A stretch of 64,000 bases of DNA, from contig NZ_CP188319.1 in assembly GCF_050033475.1 (NCBI RefSeq), positions 434,001 through 498,000 on the forward strand, written 5' to 3'. Below, piece by piece: positions 46,351 through 55,998 of this stretch. A program made the translations under genes and the position numbers. This DNA comes from Cetobacterium sp050033475 (GTDB taxonomy: Bacteria > Fusobacteriota > Fusobacteriia > Fusobacteriales > Fusobacteriaceae). Within the stretch, counting starts at the first letter, position 1, and each line of letters opens with the position of its first letter. The notes below the pieces were generated by a model. It searched no databases and had not been told where the DNA came from. It saw nothing but the letters and a program-made list of their open reading frames with translations.

Positions 46351-46980
46351 TTATTTTCCATAGTTACAATAGTTTTTTATTTCACATCTCTCACATTGTG
46401 GTCTTCTAGCTATACAACAATCTCTTCCCTGTAATATCAATAGATGAGAAAAATCAATCCAGTCTTTTTTAGGAACAATTTCCATTAGTTCTTTTTCTAT
46501 TTTTATAGGATCCTCATTTTTTACTAATCCTATTAAATTAGTCAATCTTCTTACATGGGTATCTACTGTTATTCCATCTGCCAATCCCCAAATCTCTCCT
46601 CTGACTACATTGGCCGTTTTTCTTCCTACACCTGCCAATCCTGTCAATTCTTCCATTGTTTTGGGAATTTCTCCACCATAATTTTCTAATAATTGCTCAC
46701 TGCAAGTCTTTATATTTTTAGCTTTATTTCTAAAAAAACCAGTACTTCTAATTAATTCTTCTATTTCTATTAAGGGCATACTGGCAAAATCTTTTGGAGT
46801 ATTTGCAATTTTAAAAAGATTTTTTGTAACTATATTAACTCTAACATCTGTACATTGGGCAGATAAGATAACTGCAACTAATAGTTCAAATGGTGTATCA
46901 TAATCTAAAGCACATTTAGGGTTACCAAATTTTTTTCTTAATATTTCTAATATTTTTATAACTTTTTCTTTTTTTTCCAT
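46351..46980 (-). CDS. nth: Endonuclease III
   Basis: Base-excision repair glycosylase/AP lyase for oxidised pyrimidines, 209 residues. Helix-hairpin-helix LTGLAGVGRKTANVV near 112 with the catalytic Lys, catalytic Asp in VDTHVRRL, and a [4Fe-4S] motif in DCCIARRPQCERCEIKNYC. Upstream ORF ends 10 bases before. Its cluster fits the adjacent iscSU genes. Confidence 0.96.
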   Translation of the reverse strand: MEKKEKVIKILEILRKKFGNPKCALDYDTPFELLVAVILSAQCTDVRVNIVTKNLFKIANTPKDFASMPLIEIEELIRSTGFFRNKAKNIKTCSEQLLENYGGEIPKTMEELTGLAGVGRKTANVVRGEIWGLADGITVDTHVRRLTNLIGLVKNEDPIKIEKELMEIVPKKDWIDFSHLLILQGRDCCIARRPQCERCEIKNYCNYGK

Positions 46981-46990
46981 ATATAACTCC

Positions 46991-47434
46991 TTAGTAAAGA
47001 TATCTATCTTTTGGACAGATATAGTTCATTCCAATTTTAGTATATATTTCTTCTTCATTTTTTACTTCTTTATTTATTTCTATTTTATTTTTAATATATA
47101 AATCCTTTATATTTTTTATATGACTTTTTGGACCTGTTGAATGCCATAAAGTGTATATATATTCTTTTTTGAATTCAGGAATTGCGTGAATAGATATCCC
47201 TGATTCTAATAAAAATTCATATTCATTTATTCTTTCTTTTATCTCTTTATAGTTTTTTACAATCTCTAAAACTTTTTCTTTATTTCCAACTGCCACAAAA
47301 TCAATATCTCCAACATCTAGTTTCTCTCTTCTTAAACTTCCACTTGGATAAATATCAATATTATTCATTTCCATATATTTTTTTAATTTATGGAACTCTT
47401 CCATTGCAAATTCATAAGGAAATCTTTTATTCAT
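46991..47434 (-). CDS. Miniature PolX-like nucleotidyltransferase palm protein
   Basis: 147 residues that resemble the palm of family X DNA polymerases: PSGSLRREKLDVGDIDFVAV near 31 holds the GS and DxD metal-binding motif (GDIDF), and the C-terminus KIGMNYICPKDRYLY resembles the end of the PolX thumb. The 8-kDa HhH lyase domain and the PHP exonuclease domain are absent. Start at 47434 with AAGGAG. It sits with nth, a base-excision enzyme. Polymerase activity is uncertain; a stand-alone nucleotidyltransferase is equally possible. Confidence 0.65.
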   Translation of the reverse strand: MNKRFPYEFAMEEFHKLKKYMEMNNIDIYPSGSLRREKLDVGDIDFVAVGNKEKVLEIVKNYKEIKERINEYEFLLESGISIHAIPEFKKEYIYTLWHSTGPKSHIKNIKDLYIKNKIEINKEVKNEEEIYTKIGMNYICPKDRYLY

Positions 47435-47447
47435 TTTTTTATTTCTC

Positions 47448-47478
47448 CTTTAAAAAAAAGCCACGAATATTCGTGGCT
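47448..47478 (-). terminator. Terminator after the GNAT gene
   Basis: Palindromic stem AGCCACGAAT/ATTCGTGGCT (47459-47478) followed by TTTTTTTT on the minus strand, overlapping the GNAT stop codon. Confidence 0.85.
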
Positions 47479-47957
47479 TACTTTTCAATTTTATTAATAA
47501 TTTTTATATATAGAAGATGATCTACACCTGTATATTCTTCTATTCCTTCGTATATAAATCCTGAACTTTTAAATGCTTTTTTTGAATTTTCATTTTCTTC
47601 TAATATATATGCTAAAACTAAACTTATTTCTGGATGTTCAAATTTTAATTCCTCTACACTAGCATTTATTAGTATTTTAGAATATCCTTTATTTCTAACT
47701 TTAGGAACCAAAAATATACTTATTATTGCAATTTCCTCTTGAAGTTCAAATTTTATTGAACCCATGAATTCTCCCCTTGTATCCTCTATAGTATAAAGAA
47801 GATAATTTGGAGAATGTATTAAAAAACTATACCATTTCTCATGTAAATGCCACTGTTTTTCCAATTCATTCTTACAATATTTTTCTACATAATGAAGATG
47901 TAGATTTTTATATAGTTTTGGAATATCTTCTAAAGTTGTTTTTCTTAAAATTATCAC
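47478..47957 (-). CDS. GNAT-family N-acetyltransferase
   Basis: 159-residue GNAT fold. The acetyl-CoA loop is recognisable as VPKVRNKGYSKILINASVEE, a weak form of the R-x-x-G-x-G/A motif, followed by NSKKAFKSSGFIYEG near 128. The start is GTG at 47957 with GAGGG 11 bases upstream. It follows tyrS by 44 bases and probably is co-transcribed. Substrate unknown. Confidence 0.75.
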   Translation of the reverse strand: MIILRKTTLEDIPKLYKNLHLHYVEKYCKNELEKQWHLHEKWYSFLIHSPNYLLYTIEDTRGEFMGSIKFELQEEIAIISIFLVPKVRNKGYSKILINASVEELKFEHPEISLVLAYILEENENSKKAFKSSGFIYEGIEEYTGVDHLLYIKIINKIEK

Positions 47958-48001
47958 TAATTGATCACCCTCATATTTAGTTCCTTCTATCTACAAATAT
48001 A

Positions 48002-49225
48002 TTATTTTAAAACAATTCTATTATATTTTTTCTTTCCTTGTTTTACTAAAATAACTCCATCTTGGAATAAATCCTCTGTTACAGCCATTGCAAAATCTTC
48101 AACTTTTTTATTATCAATTGATAATCCACCTTGCTGTACTAATCTTCTTCCTTCACTTTTAGTTTTTATTAATTCCAATTCACATAATAAGTCTACTATT
48201 CCCATTCCTAATTTATCTTTAGAAATTTCTGAAGTTGGAACATTTGTCATATCTCCAGCGCCACCAAATAATGCCTCTGCTGCTGCTGCTGCTTTTTTAG
48301 CTTCCTCTTCTCCATGAACTATCTTTGTCACTTCATAAGCTAAAACTTTTTTAGCTTCATTAATTGCCGCACCCTCTAGAGAAGATAATCTTCTTACTTC
48401 ATCCATTGGTAAATATGTTAACAATGCTAATGGTCTTTCTACATCTGCATCTGGTAAATTTCTCCAATATTGATAAAATTCATATGGAGATGTTTTTTCA
48501 GGGTCTAACCATAGGGCTCCTTTAGCTGTTTTCCCCATTTTATTTCCTTCACTATTAGTTAGTAAAGTACATGTCATAGCAAAAGCTGATTTTCTTTCTT
48601 TTTTTCTTATTAAATCCACACCTGCAATCATGTTAGACCATTGGTCATCTCCACCTAACTCCATTGTACAGTTATATTTTTGATTTAATACTAGGAAATC
48701 ATAAGCTTGCATTAGCATGTAATTGAACTCTAAAAATGATAAACCTCCATTTTCCATTCTAGATTTAAAACACTCTGCAGATAACATTCTATTTACAGAG
48801 AACTGTGAACCTATATCTCTTATAAATTCTACATAATTTAAATCTAAAAGCCAATCTCCATTGTTAACTAAAATTGCTTTATCCTCTGAAAAATCAATAA
48901 ATTTTTCCATTTGTTTTTTTATACATGAAACATTATGCTCTATCTTTTCCTTTGTTAGCATTTGTCTCATATCAGTTCTTCCACTTGGATCTCCTATCAT
49001 AGCAGTTCCACCACCTATTAAAGCAATAGGTCTATGTCCATGTCTTTGCATATGAGACATAAACATCATTGCTATAAAATGTCCCACATGTAAACTATCT
49101 GCAGTAGGATCAAATCCTATATAGAAAGTTACTTTTTCCTTCTCTAAAGCTTCTTTAATCTCTGCTTCATGAGTTAATTGTTTTAAGTAACCACGTTCTT
49201 GTAATACATCAAATACGTTTGACAT
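48002..49225 (-). CDS. tyrS: Tyrosyl-tRNA synthetase
   Basis: Charges tRNA-Tyr, 407 residues. The HIGH motif is HVGH (PTADSLHVGHFIAM near 40); the KMSKS loop reads KMGKT near 233. An S4 RNA-binding domain ends the protein (about 340-407). Only about 90 bases of leader are present, so there is no T-box. RBS GGAGGAG. Confidence 0.97.
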   Translation of the reverse strand: MSNVFDVLQERGYLKQLTHEAEIKEALEKEKVTFYIGFDPTADSLHVGHFIAMMFMSHMQRHGHRPIALIGGGTAMIGDPSGRTDMRQMLTKEKIEHNVSCIKKQMEKFIDFSEDKAILVNNGDWLLDLNYVEFIRDIGSQFSVNRMLSAECFKSRMENGGLSFLEFNYMLMQAYDFLVLNQKYNCTMELGGDDQWSNMIAGVDLIRKKERKSAFAMTCTLLTNSEGNKMGKTAKGALWLDPEKTSPYEFYQYWRNLPDADVERPLALLTYLPMDEVRRLSSLEGAAINEAKKVLAYEVTKIVHGEEEAKKAAAAAEALFGGAGDMTNVPTSEISKDKLGMGIVDLLCELELIKTKSEGRRLVQQGGLSIDNKKVEDFAMAVTEDLFQDGVILVKQGKKKYNRIVLK

Positions 49226-49278
49226 TAGCTCTCTCCTCCATTTTTCTTTTTTTATTTATTTTAACATAATTCCCTTTA

Positions 49279-49310
49279 AAAAGTAAGGGACTGAGTAATT
49301 CAGTCCCTTA
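49279..49310 (-). terminator. Terminator of the RND pump operon
   Basis: Perfect 11-bp stem TAAGGGACTGA/TCAGTCCCTTA (49300-49310 with 49284-49294) followed by CTTTTT on the minus strand, 8 bases after the pump gene stop. Confidence 0.85.
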
Positions 49311-49317
49311 AAATAAT

Positions 49318-52300
49318 TTATATATTTGTTCCTATAGATTCATCATATACATAATCTTTGAAATTAACTTTATAAAAAATTGCATATATAACTGGAATTA
49401 CTCCCAATGCCAAAACAGTGTCTGTTGCTAATCCAAATATTAAAACAACTGCTAATGGTTGGAATAATGGTCCACCAAAGAAATATAGCGGCATTAACCC
49501 AGCTAATGTTGTTGCAACTGTTAAAAATATTGGTCTTAATCTTGACTGACAACCACAAACAATTGCATTCATATCATCTAAACCATCAACCTCTTTCGCT
49601 ATGGTCATCTTATCTACCAATATAATAGCATGATTCAATACTACCCCAGCTAAGGCGATAATTCCTACAATTGCCATAAATCCTAGATCTGTTCCTGTTA
49701 AAAGTAAACCAATAGCAATTCCTAATAAAGATAATGGTATAACAAGCATTATACATAAACCTTTTTTTACAGAATTGAATTGACCTATTACCAATATAAA
49801 CATAATCATTAGAGCTAATGGCACCTGTGCAAATAAAGCTCCTTCATTTTCTGAAGATGTTTTTTCAATTCCTGCTAATTTAAATTTAACTGATGGTCCC
49901 CATTCTTTCATTTTATTTTGAATCCATGGAGTCATCTGATTGTTAAGTTCTTTTGCTGTATATCCATCTTTTAAAGCTGCATCAATTTCCACTGCATAGG
50001 ACATATTTCTTGTATATACAAAACTTGGAGTATACTTAATTTTGATATTAGCTATTTGTTTTAAAGGCACTGATTGTCCTGATGGACTCATAATTTCCAT
50101 ACCTTCTAAACCTGTAATATCATCCTTGTAATTATCTTCTCCTCTCAATGTAACTGGTACAGCTGTATTTTGAGGTGGTGCTTGGAAATCCTTAAATATT
50201 GTTGCTGGATAACCTTGTAAAACAAATTGTAATGTCTGACCTATATTTTCACTTGTAAAGCCATATTTTTTTGCTTTATTTTGGTCTATATCAATATATA
50301 TTCTAGGAACATCATTTCCCCAGTTATCACTAATTGCTCTTGCACCTTCTATTGTTGCTAATTTTTCCTTTACTTCCTTTGAAACCTTTTTCAAAATATT
50401 TGGATCATTGGATATAAATTGATATCCTAAAGATTTTTCAATTGATACTCCACTTCCTAATCCTTTACTTACTATATCAATATCTGGATATTTCTTTTCC
50501 ATATATTGATTTACTTCTGAAGATATTTTTTTAATTATTTTATAATCTGTTACGTTATACATTGTATATGAATATTCAGGTAATCTCGCCTCTGGAGTAT
50601 ATCCTGTATTATATTTAGGAGCTCCTCCTCCTATAAATGATCCCCAACTTATAACTCCTGATTTAGCATAACGTTTTGTAGTTCCTCCTGTTGTTATATA
50701 ATCCCACCATGTTGGAGGTAATGGTTCTTGAGGACCTGTACTATAATTTTTTTCAATAAAATTACTTAAATCCATTGTAACTTCTCTAGTTCTCTCTATA
50801 CTAGTTCCCTTTGGTAATCTTATAAATGTTGACATTACTGGGTCTGTAGATTCAGGCATAAAGTTTCCTGGAATAAATTTGAATAACCATAATCCAAATA
50901 CAAAAGATACTATCGTTACACTTATAGATAATTTTTTATGTTTTAGCATATGGATTAATACTTTTCTATATATCAAATAAGGTTTACTATTTAAATCTAA
51001 TATATCTCCTGGTTTTATTTTTATAAAATCATAGCATAGTAAAGGTATAAATGTTTGATTTATAAGCCATGATCCCATTAAAGCTAAAAATACTACTATT
51101 GCCAAAGGTCCAACAAATTGTCCCATATCTTCTTTATTAAGAATAATCGGAGAAAAAGCTGTACATGTTGTCAATGAACTTACAAGTAATGGTACTGCTA
51201 AAGTTTTAGAAGATTCTAAACAAGCTTCCATTCTACTTTTTCCATTTTGCATAAGTACCATAATATTCTCAGACATAACAACAGCATTATCTACAAGCAT
51301 TCCAAGAGCTATTATCAATCCTGCCAAGGTTATTTGATTTATACCATAACCCATGCTATATAAACCTATTAGAGTAAATGCTATAGACGTAGGTGTTAAA
51401 GCTGCAACAATTATTCCTGATCTTAATCCTAAGAATAATAACATTACTACTATTATTGTTCCAATAGCTTGGAATAAATTTACTATAAAAGCACTTACTT
51501 TATCTTGAACTAAATCTGGCTGATAATAAATTGTTCCTATTTCTAATCCTACTGGTAACTTAGCCTTATATTCCTTCATTACTTTTTTTATTCCTGTACT
51601 CATTTTTAGAATATCTTGTCCTGATGATAAGGCTACACCTAAAGTAATAGCAGGTTCTCCATTATAACGTACTAAATAGGAAGTAGGATCTTGATAACCC
51701 CTTGTCACATTAGCTATTTCTTTTAAATAGATACTTTTTGTTCCCTTACTATTAGTTATAACCGTATTTTCTATTTCTGTTAAATCCTTAAAATTTCCAC
51801 TTGGGATTAACACTAATCTAGAATTTTCATTTACCATAGTTCCACTAGACATAATTACATTTAAACTATTTAAAGATTGAACTAAATTTTCTATTGTTAT
51901 TCCTGAATTAGATAATCTTTTATTATCTATATTTACATAAATAACAGGTTGCTGTACTCCACTAATATCTATTCTTCCAATTTCTGGAACAGAAAATAAT
52001 AATTGTTCCTTTAAATTTTCAGCAGTTTTATATAAATCATCATAGGAGTACCCCTCTCCACTTATAGTTAAAAGAGTTCCATACACATCTCCAAAGAATG
52101 TGTTAATCATAGGTTTTTGAACTCCTTGTGGTAACTGAGGAATTACAAATGTATTAATTCTATCTCTCAATTCTTGCCAAACTGGTTTCAAATCTCTATA
52201 TTCCGCTTTAATATTAACATAAACATTTGATACTCCATCTAAGTTTTTAGAATCAACATAATCTAATGAATCCATACTTTGAACCTGATCTGCTATTCTT

Positions 52301-52494
52301 TTACTTACCAATTCAGCCATTTGATTAGCTGTTGCCCCTGGCCATTGAGTAGTTATTAAAGCAACCTTTATTGTAAATCCTGGGTCTTCTGCCTTTTCTG
52401 ATCTTTCATAACATATATATCCAAATAGTAACAATAGAAAAACCAAAATGTATGCTGTTATCTTATTATCTATTGTCCATTTCGTAATTTTCAT
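49318..52494 (-). CDS. RND efflux transporter, inner-membrane pump
   Basis: AcrB/MdtB-superfamily proton-driven pump, 1058 residues with twelve hydrophobic segments and two large periplasmic loops. TM4 reads LIIALGMLVDNAVVMSENI: the proton-relay position pair is Asp-Asn rather than Asp-Asp. Duplicated structure: TM7-12 in the second half with GVVLNHAIILVDKM. Directly follows the adaptor gene with no gap. Substrates cannot be told from sequence. Confidence 0.93.
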   Translation of the reverse strand: MKITKWTIDNKITAYILVFLLLLFGYICYERSEKAEDPGFTIKVALITTQWPGATANQMAELVSKRIADQVQSMDSLDYVDSKNLDGVSNVYVNIKAEYRDLKPVWQELRDRINTFVIPQLPQGVQKPMINTFFGDVYGTLLTISGEGYSYDDLYKTAENLKEQLLFSVPEIGRIDISGVQQPVIYVNIDNKRLSNSGITIENLVQSLNSLNVIMSSGTMVNENSRLVLIPSGNFKDLTEIENTVITNSKGTKSIYLKEIANVTRGYQDPTSYLVRYNGEPAITLGVALSSGQDILKMSTGIKKVMKEYKAKLPVGLEIGTIYYQPDLVQDKVSAFIVNLFQAIGTIIVVMLLFLGLRSGIIVAALTPTSIAFTLIGLYSMGYGINQITLAGLIIALGMLVDNAVVMSENIMVLMQNGKSRMEACLESSKTLAVPLLVSSLTTCTAFSPIILNKEDMGQFVGPLAIVVFLALMGSWLINQTFIPLLCYDFIKIKPGDILDLNSKPYLIYRKVLIHMLKHKKLSISVTIVSFVFGLWLFKFIPGNFMPESTDPVMSTFIRLPKGTSIERTREVTMDLSNFIEKNYSTGPQEPLPPTWWDYITTGGTTKRYAKSGVISWGSFIGGGAPKYNTGYTPEARLPEYSYTMYNVTDYKIIKKISSEVNQYMEKKYPDIDIVSKGLGSGVSIEKSLGYQFISNDPNILKKVSKEVKEKLATIEGARAISDNWGNDVPRIYIDIDQNKAKKYGFTSENIGQTLQFVLQGYPATIFKDFQAPPQNTAVPVTLRGEDNYKDDITGLEGMEIMSPSGQSVPLKQIANIKIKYTPSFVYTRNMSYAVEIDAALKDGYTAKELNNQMTPWIQNKMKEWGPSVKFKLAGIEKTSSENEGALFAQVPLALMIMFILVIGQFNSVKKGLCIMLVIPLSLLGIAIGLLLTGTDLGFMAIVGIIALAGVVLNHAIILVDKMTIAKEVDGLDDMNAIVCGCQSRLRPIFLTVATTLAGLMPLYFFGGPLFQPLAVVLIFGLATDTVLALGVIPVIYAIFYKVNFKDYVYDESIGTNI

Positions 52495-53598
52495 CTAGTT
52501 ATCCCCCTTCGAAGGTACTCCAACTTTTTCACCCTCTTGAAGTCTACCAGCACCTCTGCTTACAATAAATTCTCCAGGTTTTAATCCATCTATTATCTCA
52601 ATTCCTAAATTTGAAACTTGTCCTGTTTTTACTAGTTTTTTCTCTACTACTCCAGCTTCATCTTTTATATCTTTTATGATATAAACATATTCTTTCCCAT
52701 CAAAATCTTTTAAAATTGAAGATAATGGTATAACCATTACTTTATCAGAATTTTTATTTAATCCTACATTTAATTTTACAGTTGCTGTCATACCTGCTCT
52801 TATTTGAGGATTAGTACTTTCTATTTCAGCCTTAACTGGATAAGTATTTCCAAATCCGCTAGATACTGTACCTATATTTGTAATCTTTCCAGGAACCTCA
52901 ATTCCCCCTAAAGAATCTATTCTTAATTTCACTGGTTCTCCTAAATTCAATAAAGGAACTATAGATTCTGATACTGTAAATTCAACAGATTGTTGTCCTG
53001 TTGTGTTTAAAGTAAAAATTGTATTTTGTGAAGATACAACTTGATTTACTTCTGTTTCAACACTTCCTATTGTTCCATCTGCTGGAGCAATCAAATTAGT
53101 ATAACCAAGTTGAATATTTGCAAATTCTACACCTTTTCTTAGAGCTACAACGCTTGATAAACTTGATTCGTAATTAGCTAAAGAACTTTGAAATTGTGCT
53201 TTTGAAATACTATTTTCTAAATATAAAGTTTTACTTCTCTCATAATTAGCTTTTGCATCTGCTAATAAAGCTTCTCCCTTATGTAAATCAGCTAAAGACT
53301 GTTGATATTTAACCTGATATTCTGTATTATCAAGCTGTGCTAAAATTTCTCCTTTTTTTATAGAATCTCCTATATCAACAAATTTTTTAATCATTGTCCC
53401 AGAAACTCTAAAACTTAAATTTGATAAAGCTTCAGATTTTACTATTCCTGAATAATCTCTTTCTACTATATTACTTTTTTCTTGAACTTGTTCATAAACA
53501 ACAGGTCTTAGTTTTAAGTCATATGCATATTCATCTTTCTTTTTACCACAACCTGCTAATGCTGCAACTATTAATATTCCTAATATAAACCTCTTCAT
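52495..53598 (-). CDS. RND periplasmic adaptor lipoprotein
   Basis: Membrane-fusion protein linking pump and TolC, 367 residues. Lipobox LAGC at residues 14-17 (Cys17 lipidated), barrel-sandwich hybrid halves (ALSNLSFRVSGTMIKKFVDI and LIAPADGTIGSVE), alpha-helical hairpin near 100-165, and beta-barrel after 200. Middle gene of the operon. Confidence 0.93.
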   Translation of the reverse strand: MKRFILGILIVAALAGCGKKKDEYAYDLKLRPVVYEQVQEKSNIVERDYSGIVKSEALSNLSFRVSGTMIKKFVDIGDSIKKGEILAQLDNTEYQVKYQQSLADLHKGEALLADAKANYERSKTLYLENSISKAQFQSSLANYESSLSSVVALRKGVEFANIQLGYTNLIAPADGTIGSVETEVNQVVSSQNTIFTLNTTGQQSVEFTVSESIVPLLNLGEPVKLRIDSLGGIEVPGKITNIGTVSSGFGNTYPVKAEIESTNPQIRAGMTATVKLNVGLNKNSDKVMVIPLSSILKDFDGKEYVYIIKDIKDEAGVVEKKLVKTGQVSNLGIEIIDGLKPGEFIVSRGAGRLQEGEKVGVPSKGDN

Positions 53599-53607
53599 TA
53601 TCTCCTC

Positions 53608-55878
53608 CTAGTTCATCATATCTTCAAGGTTTTTAATCATTTCATCTCTTTGCATTTGAGATTTTGTTATAGTATAGTCCCCATATAAATTTTCCAATTT
53701 AATTGCTGAATTAAATAAACTGTAATTCGCTATTACATTATTTAATTGAGATTTTAAAGTATTATTTTGTGCATCAAGTAATTCAGTTAAAGTTGCACTA
53801 CCTGCTGCATATAAATTAGTTACAATTTTTAAGTTCTTTTCTGCTGCATCTGCTGCAAGCCCTGTTGTATAAGACTGAACATAATCAGAAAGCATTTGAG
53901 TAAATGTTTGAGTTACTTGCTCTGCAATTACATTATTTGTTTCATTCTTTTTATATTCTAATGATTTAATTTGACTTTTTATCATATTTTGATTTTCTAT
54001 AGTTTCTCCACCCTGTATAAGAGGTAAAGTAACCGCTACTCCTGCTTGCCAATATTCAGCCTCTCCTGTTAAATCAGAATTTCTTCCCCAAGGAGTTATT
54101 ACATTATCTTTATTATACTGTCCAAAAGCTTCTATTGTTGGAATATATCTTTCTCTTCCTGCTGCTGTATACTCTCTTTTCTTAATACTAATAGAATTAT
54201 CTAATTCTCTTAAATTCTGAGAATTTTTTATTGCTCCAGTTATTAAGAAATTTAATAATTGTGTTGTCCCTTTAGATCCATAGGCATATTTTTCTAAGAA
54301 ATCTTTTCCCATAGCAAATGAATTTGAAATATTATTAAATGTTTCATAATTATAAGTACTATTTGCTGGATAATTTAATAATCTATTTAAAGATGCTTCT
54401 TGCATTTTGATTTCTCCAGTAGCTTGAGATATATTTGCTAAAGCTTGAGATAAACTTGCCTCTAATCTGTACACATCTTGAGCTCCTCCTGAACCAACTC
54501 TATAATTGACTTTAGCTATATTTAAAGATTCCTTAACTAAAGCATAATTACTCTTTTGGATTTTAAGTTGAGCTTTAAGCTGTAATATATTTAAATATGT
54601 TGATGCAACATTATAAATTGTATTTAATTTAGCCTGTTGTAATGAAGCTTTTGAATTATCTATTAATCTTCTTTTAACATATACATTAGCATTAATTTGA
54701 TCACTAAAAATAACTTGAGATAGTTTTAAATACGTATTAACACTATTTTCAGCTGTCCCTGGAACTCCTTTTAGCTTATCTTTATCCACTGCACTATATT
54801 GCCCATTTAAAGATAATTGTGGTAATCTCTTTGCATTAGCTGCCTTAGCATCATAAATACTACTTTCCACATCTTCTCTTGTTGATAATAATCCTTGATT
54901 AACTTGCAATGCTCTTTCAATAGCTTCTTGGAATCCTAAAAATCTTTTTTTACTTTCCTCTTCTTTTACAGATTCTATTCCTTGTAAAAATATTAAACTT
55001 GGATAACAATCTATCATATGTGCTATATTCATGTTAAAAAATATATTTTTTCTTATATTTCCTACATCTGTAATTAAAGTTCTTTTTCCTTTTGTTTTAT
55101 ACATCATATAATTTAAAGCACTTGCTCTTAATCTTCTCTTAACTTCTGCTTTCAAGTTATATCCCATTAGAGATTGACTATTTAGACTAGAGCTAAAATC
55201 AACTGTAAATGTCAATTTTTTCTTTTCTAAAGCTTTTTCTAATATATTTTTTCCATAATTTCCGTAGGATAATACATATACACCATCAACTTTTTCTAAA
55301 GTATTATTAATTTCTTCATCTGTTGATGATTCAGTTATAATTTCTAATCCTATACCTGAATCTTTAAACGGTGCCTCTAATTCTTTTAAAGTTACTCCTG
55401 GATGAACTGTTTCTACAGGAACAAATACTGCCATTCTTTTTATAGGCTTTAACTCTTTCATTAAAGCTAAATCATCTTTCATCTCTAAATTACCAGAAAT
55501 ATAATTTACATTCTTATTTTTATTCAAAGCTTCATTCTTTACAAATCCAAAGGGAAAAGAATAAAACTTATTTTTATTTAAGAATTTTACATCTGATGGT
55601 TTTTCATAAGTTAATAAAAAAATTCCATTTATTTTAGAATTTTTTTCCAACTTTTCTAAACTACTTTTAAAATTGCCATTATTCACTTCATAAGCTTCTA
55701 TTATTTGTGGCTCATAATCTGTTCCAGCAAAATTAAGCTTAAGCTCTCCCTTTAATTCTTCTATTATTCCTTGAGCCATTTCCGACTTATCTATAAGCAC
55801 TCCGACTCCTAAGGGCTTACAAAATACTTCAACAGACCCAACTAAAATACAGAAAAACATAATTAATACTCTTCTCAT
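53608..55878 (-). CDS. TolC-family outer-membrane protein fused to a periplasmic-binding-like domain
   Basis: 756 residues, nearly twice a standard TolC (about 430-490). Signal peptide (1-20, ending VEVFC). Residues about 22-290 form an alternating alpha/beta region resembling a type 1 periplasmic-binding fold: LGVGVLIDKSEMAQGIIEEL, IKRMAVFVPVETVHPGVTLK, VDGVYVLSYGNYGKNILEKA. From about 310 the TolC repeat follows, with GAQDVYRLEASLSQALANIS and LYAAGSATLTELLDAQNNTL. First gene of the pump operon. The binding-domain assignment is by pattern only. No internal stop or frameshift. Confidence 0.85.
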   Translation of the reverse strand: MRRVLIMFFCILVGSVEVFCKPLGVGVLIDKSEMAQGIIEELKGELKLNFAGTDYEPQIIEAYEVNNGNFKSSLEKLEKNSKINGIFLLTYEKPSDVKFLNKNKFYSFPFGFVKNEALNKNKNVNYISGNLEMKDDLALMKELKPIKRMAVFVPVETVHPGVTLKELEAPFKDSGIGLEIITESSTDEEINNTLEKVDGVYVLSYGNYGKNILEKALEKKKLTFTVDFSSSLNSQSLMGYNLKAEVKRRLRASALNYMMYKTKGKRTLITDVGNIRKNIFFNMNIAHMIDCYPSLIFLQGIESVKEEESKKRFLGFQEAIERALQVNQGLLSTREDVESSIYDAKAANAKRLPQLSLNGQYSAVDKDKLKGVPGTAENSVNTYLKLSQVIFSDQINANVYVKRRLIDNSKASLQQAKLNTIYNVASTYLNILQLKAQLKIQKSNYALVKESLNIAKVNYRVGSGGAQDVYRLEASLSQALANISQATGEIKMQEASLNRLLNYPANSTYNYETFNNISNSFAMGKDFLEKYAYGSKGTTQLLNFLITGAIKNSQNLRELDNSISIKKREYTAAGRERYIPTIEAFGQYNKDNVITPWGRNSDLTGEAEYWQAGVAVTLPLIQGGETIENQNMIKSQIKSLEYKKNETNNVIAEQVTQTFTQMLSDYVQSYTTGLAADAAEKNLKIVTNLYAAGSATLTELLDAQNNTLKSQLNNVIANYSLFNSAIKLENLYGDYTITKSQMQRDEMIKNLEDMMN

Positions 55879-55954
55879 AAATCACACCCCAATGAAAATT
55901 TAGTAGTACCATCTAATTTATACTCTCATCTGTTTTTTTATCCTTTGAGAAAAT

Positions 55955-55984
55955 TAAAAAAGGCCTAGGAAATTCCTAGACCTT
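55955..55984 (-). terminator. Terminator after eno
   Basis: Stem AAGGTCTAGG/CCTAGGCCTT with one G-U pair (55975-55984 with 55960-55969), followed by TTTTTT on the minus strand, 14 bases after eno. The tolC gene begins 76 bases on, with only a weak TATAAA between. Confidence 0.85.
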
Positions 55985-55998
55985 ATCTAACAACACAA

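Noticed and set aside
48002..49317. Possible T-box regulation of tyrS
   Set aside because: Only about 90 bases lie between the upstream terminator and tyrS, with no Stem I or T-box AGGGTGGNACCGCG-like sequence.
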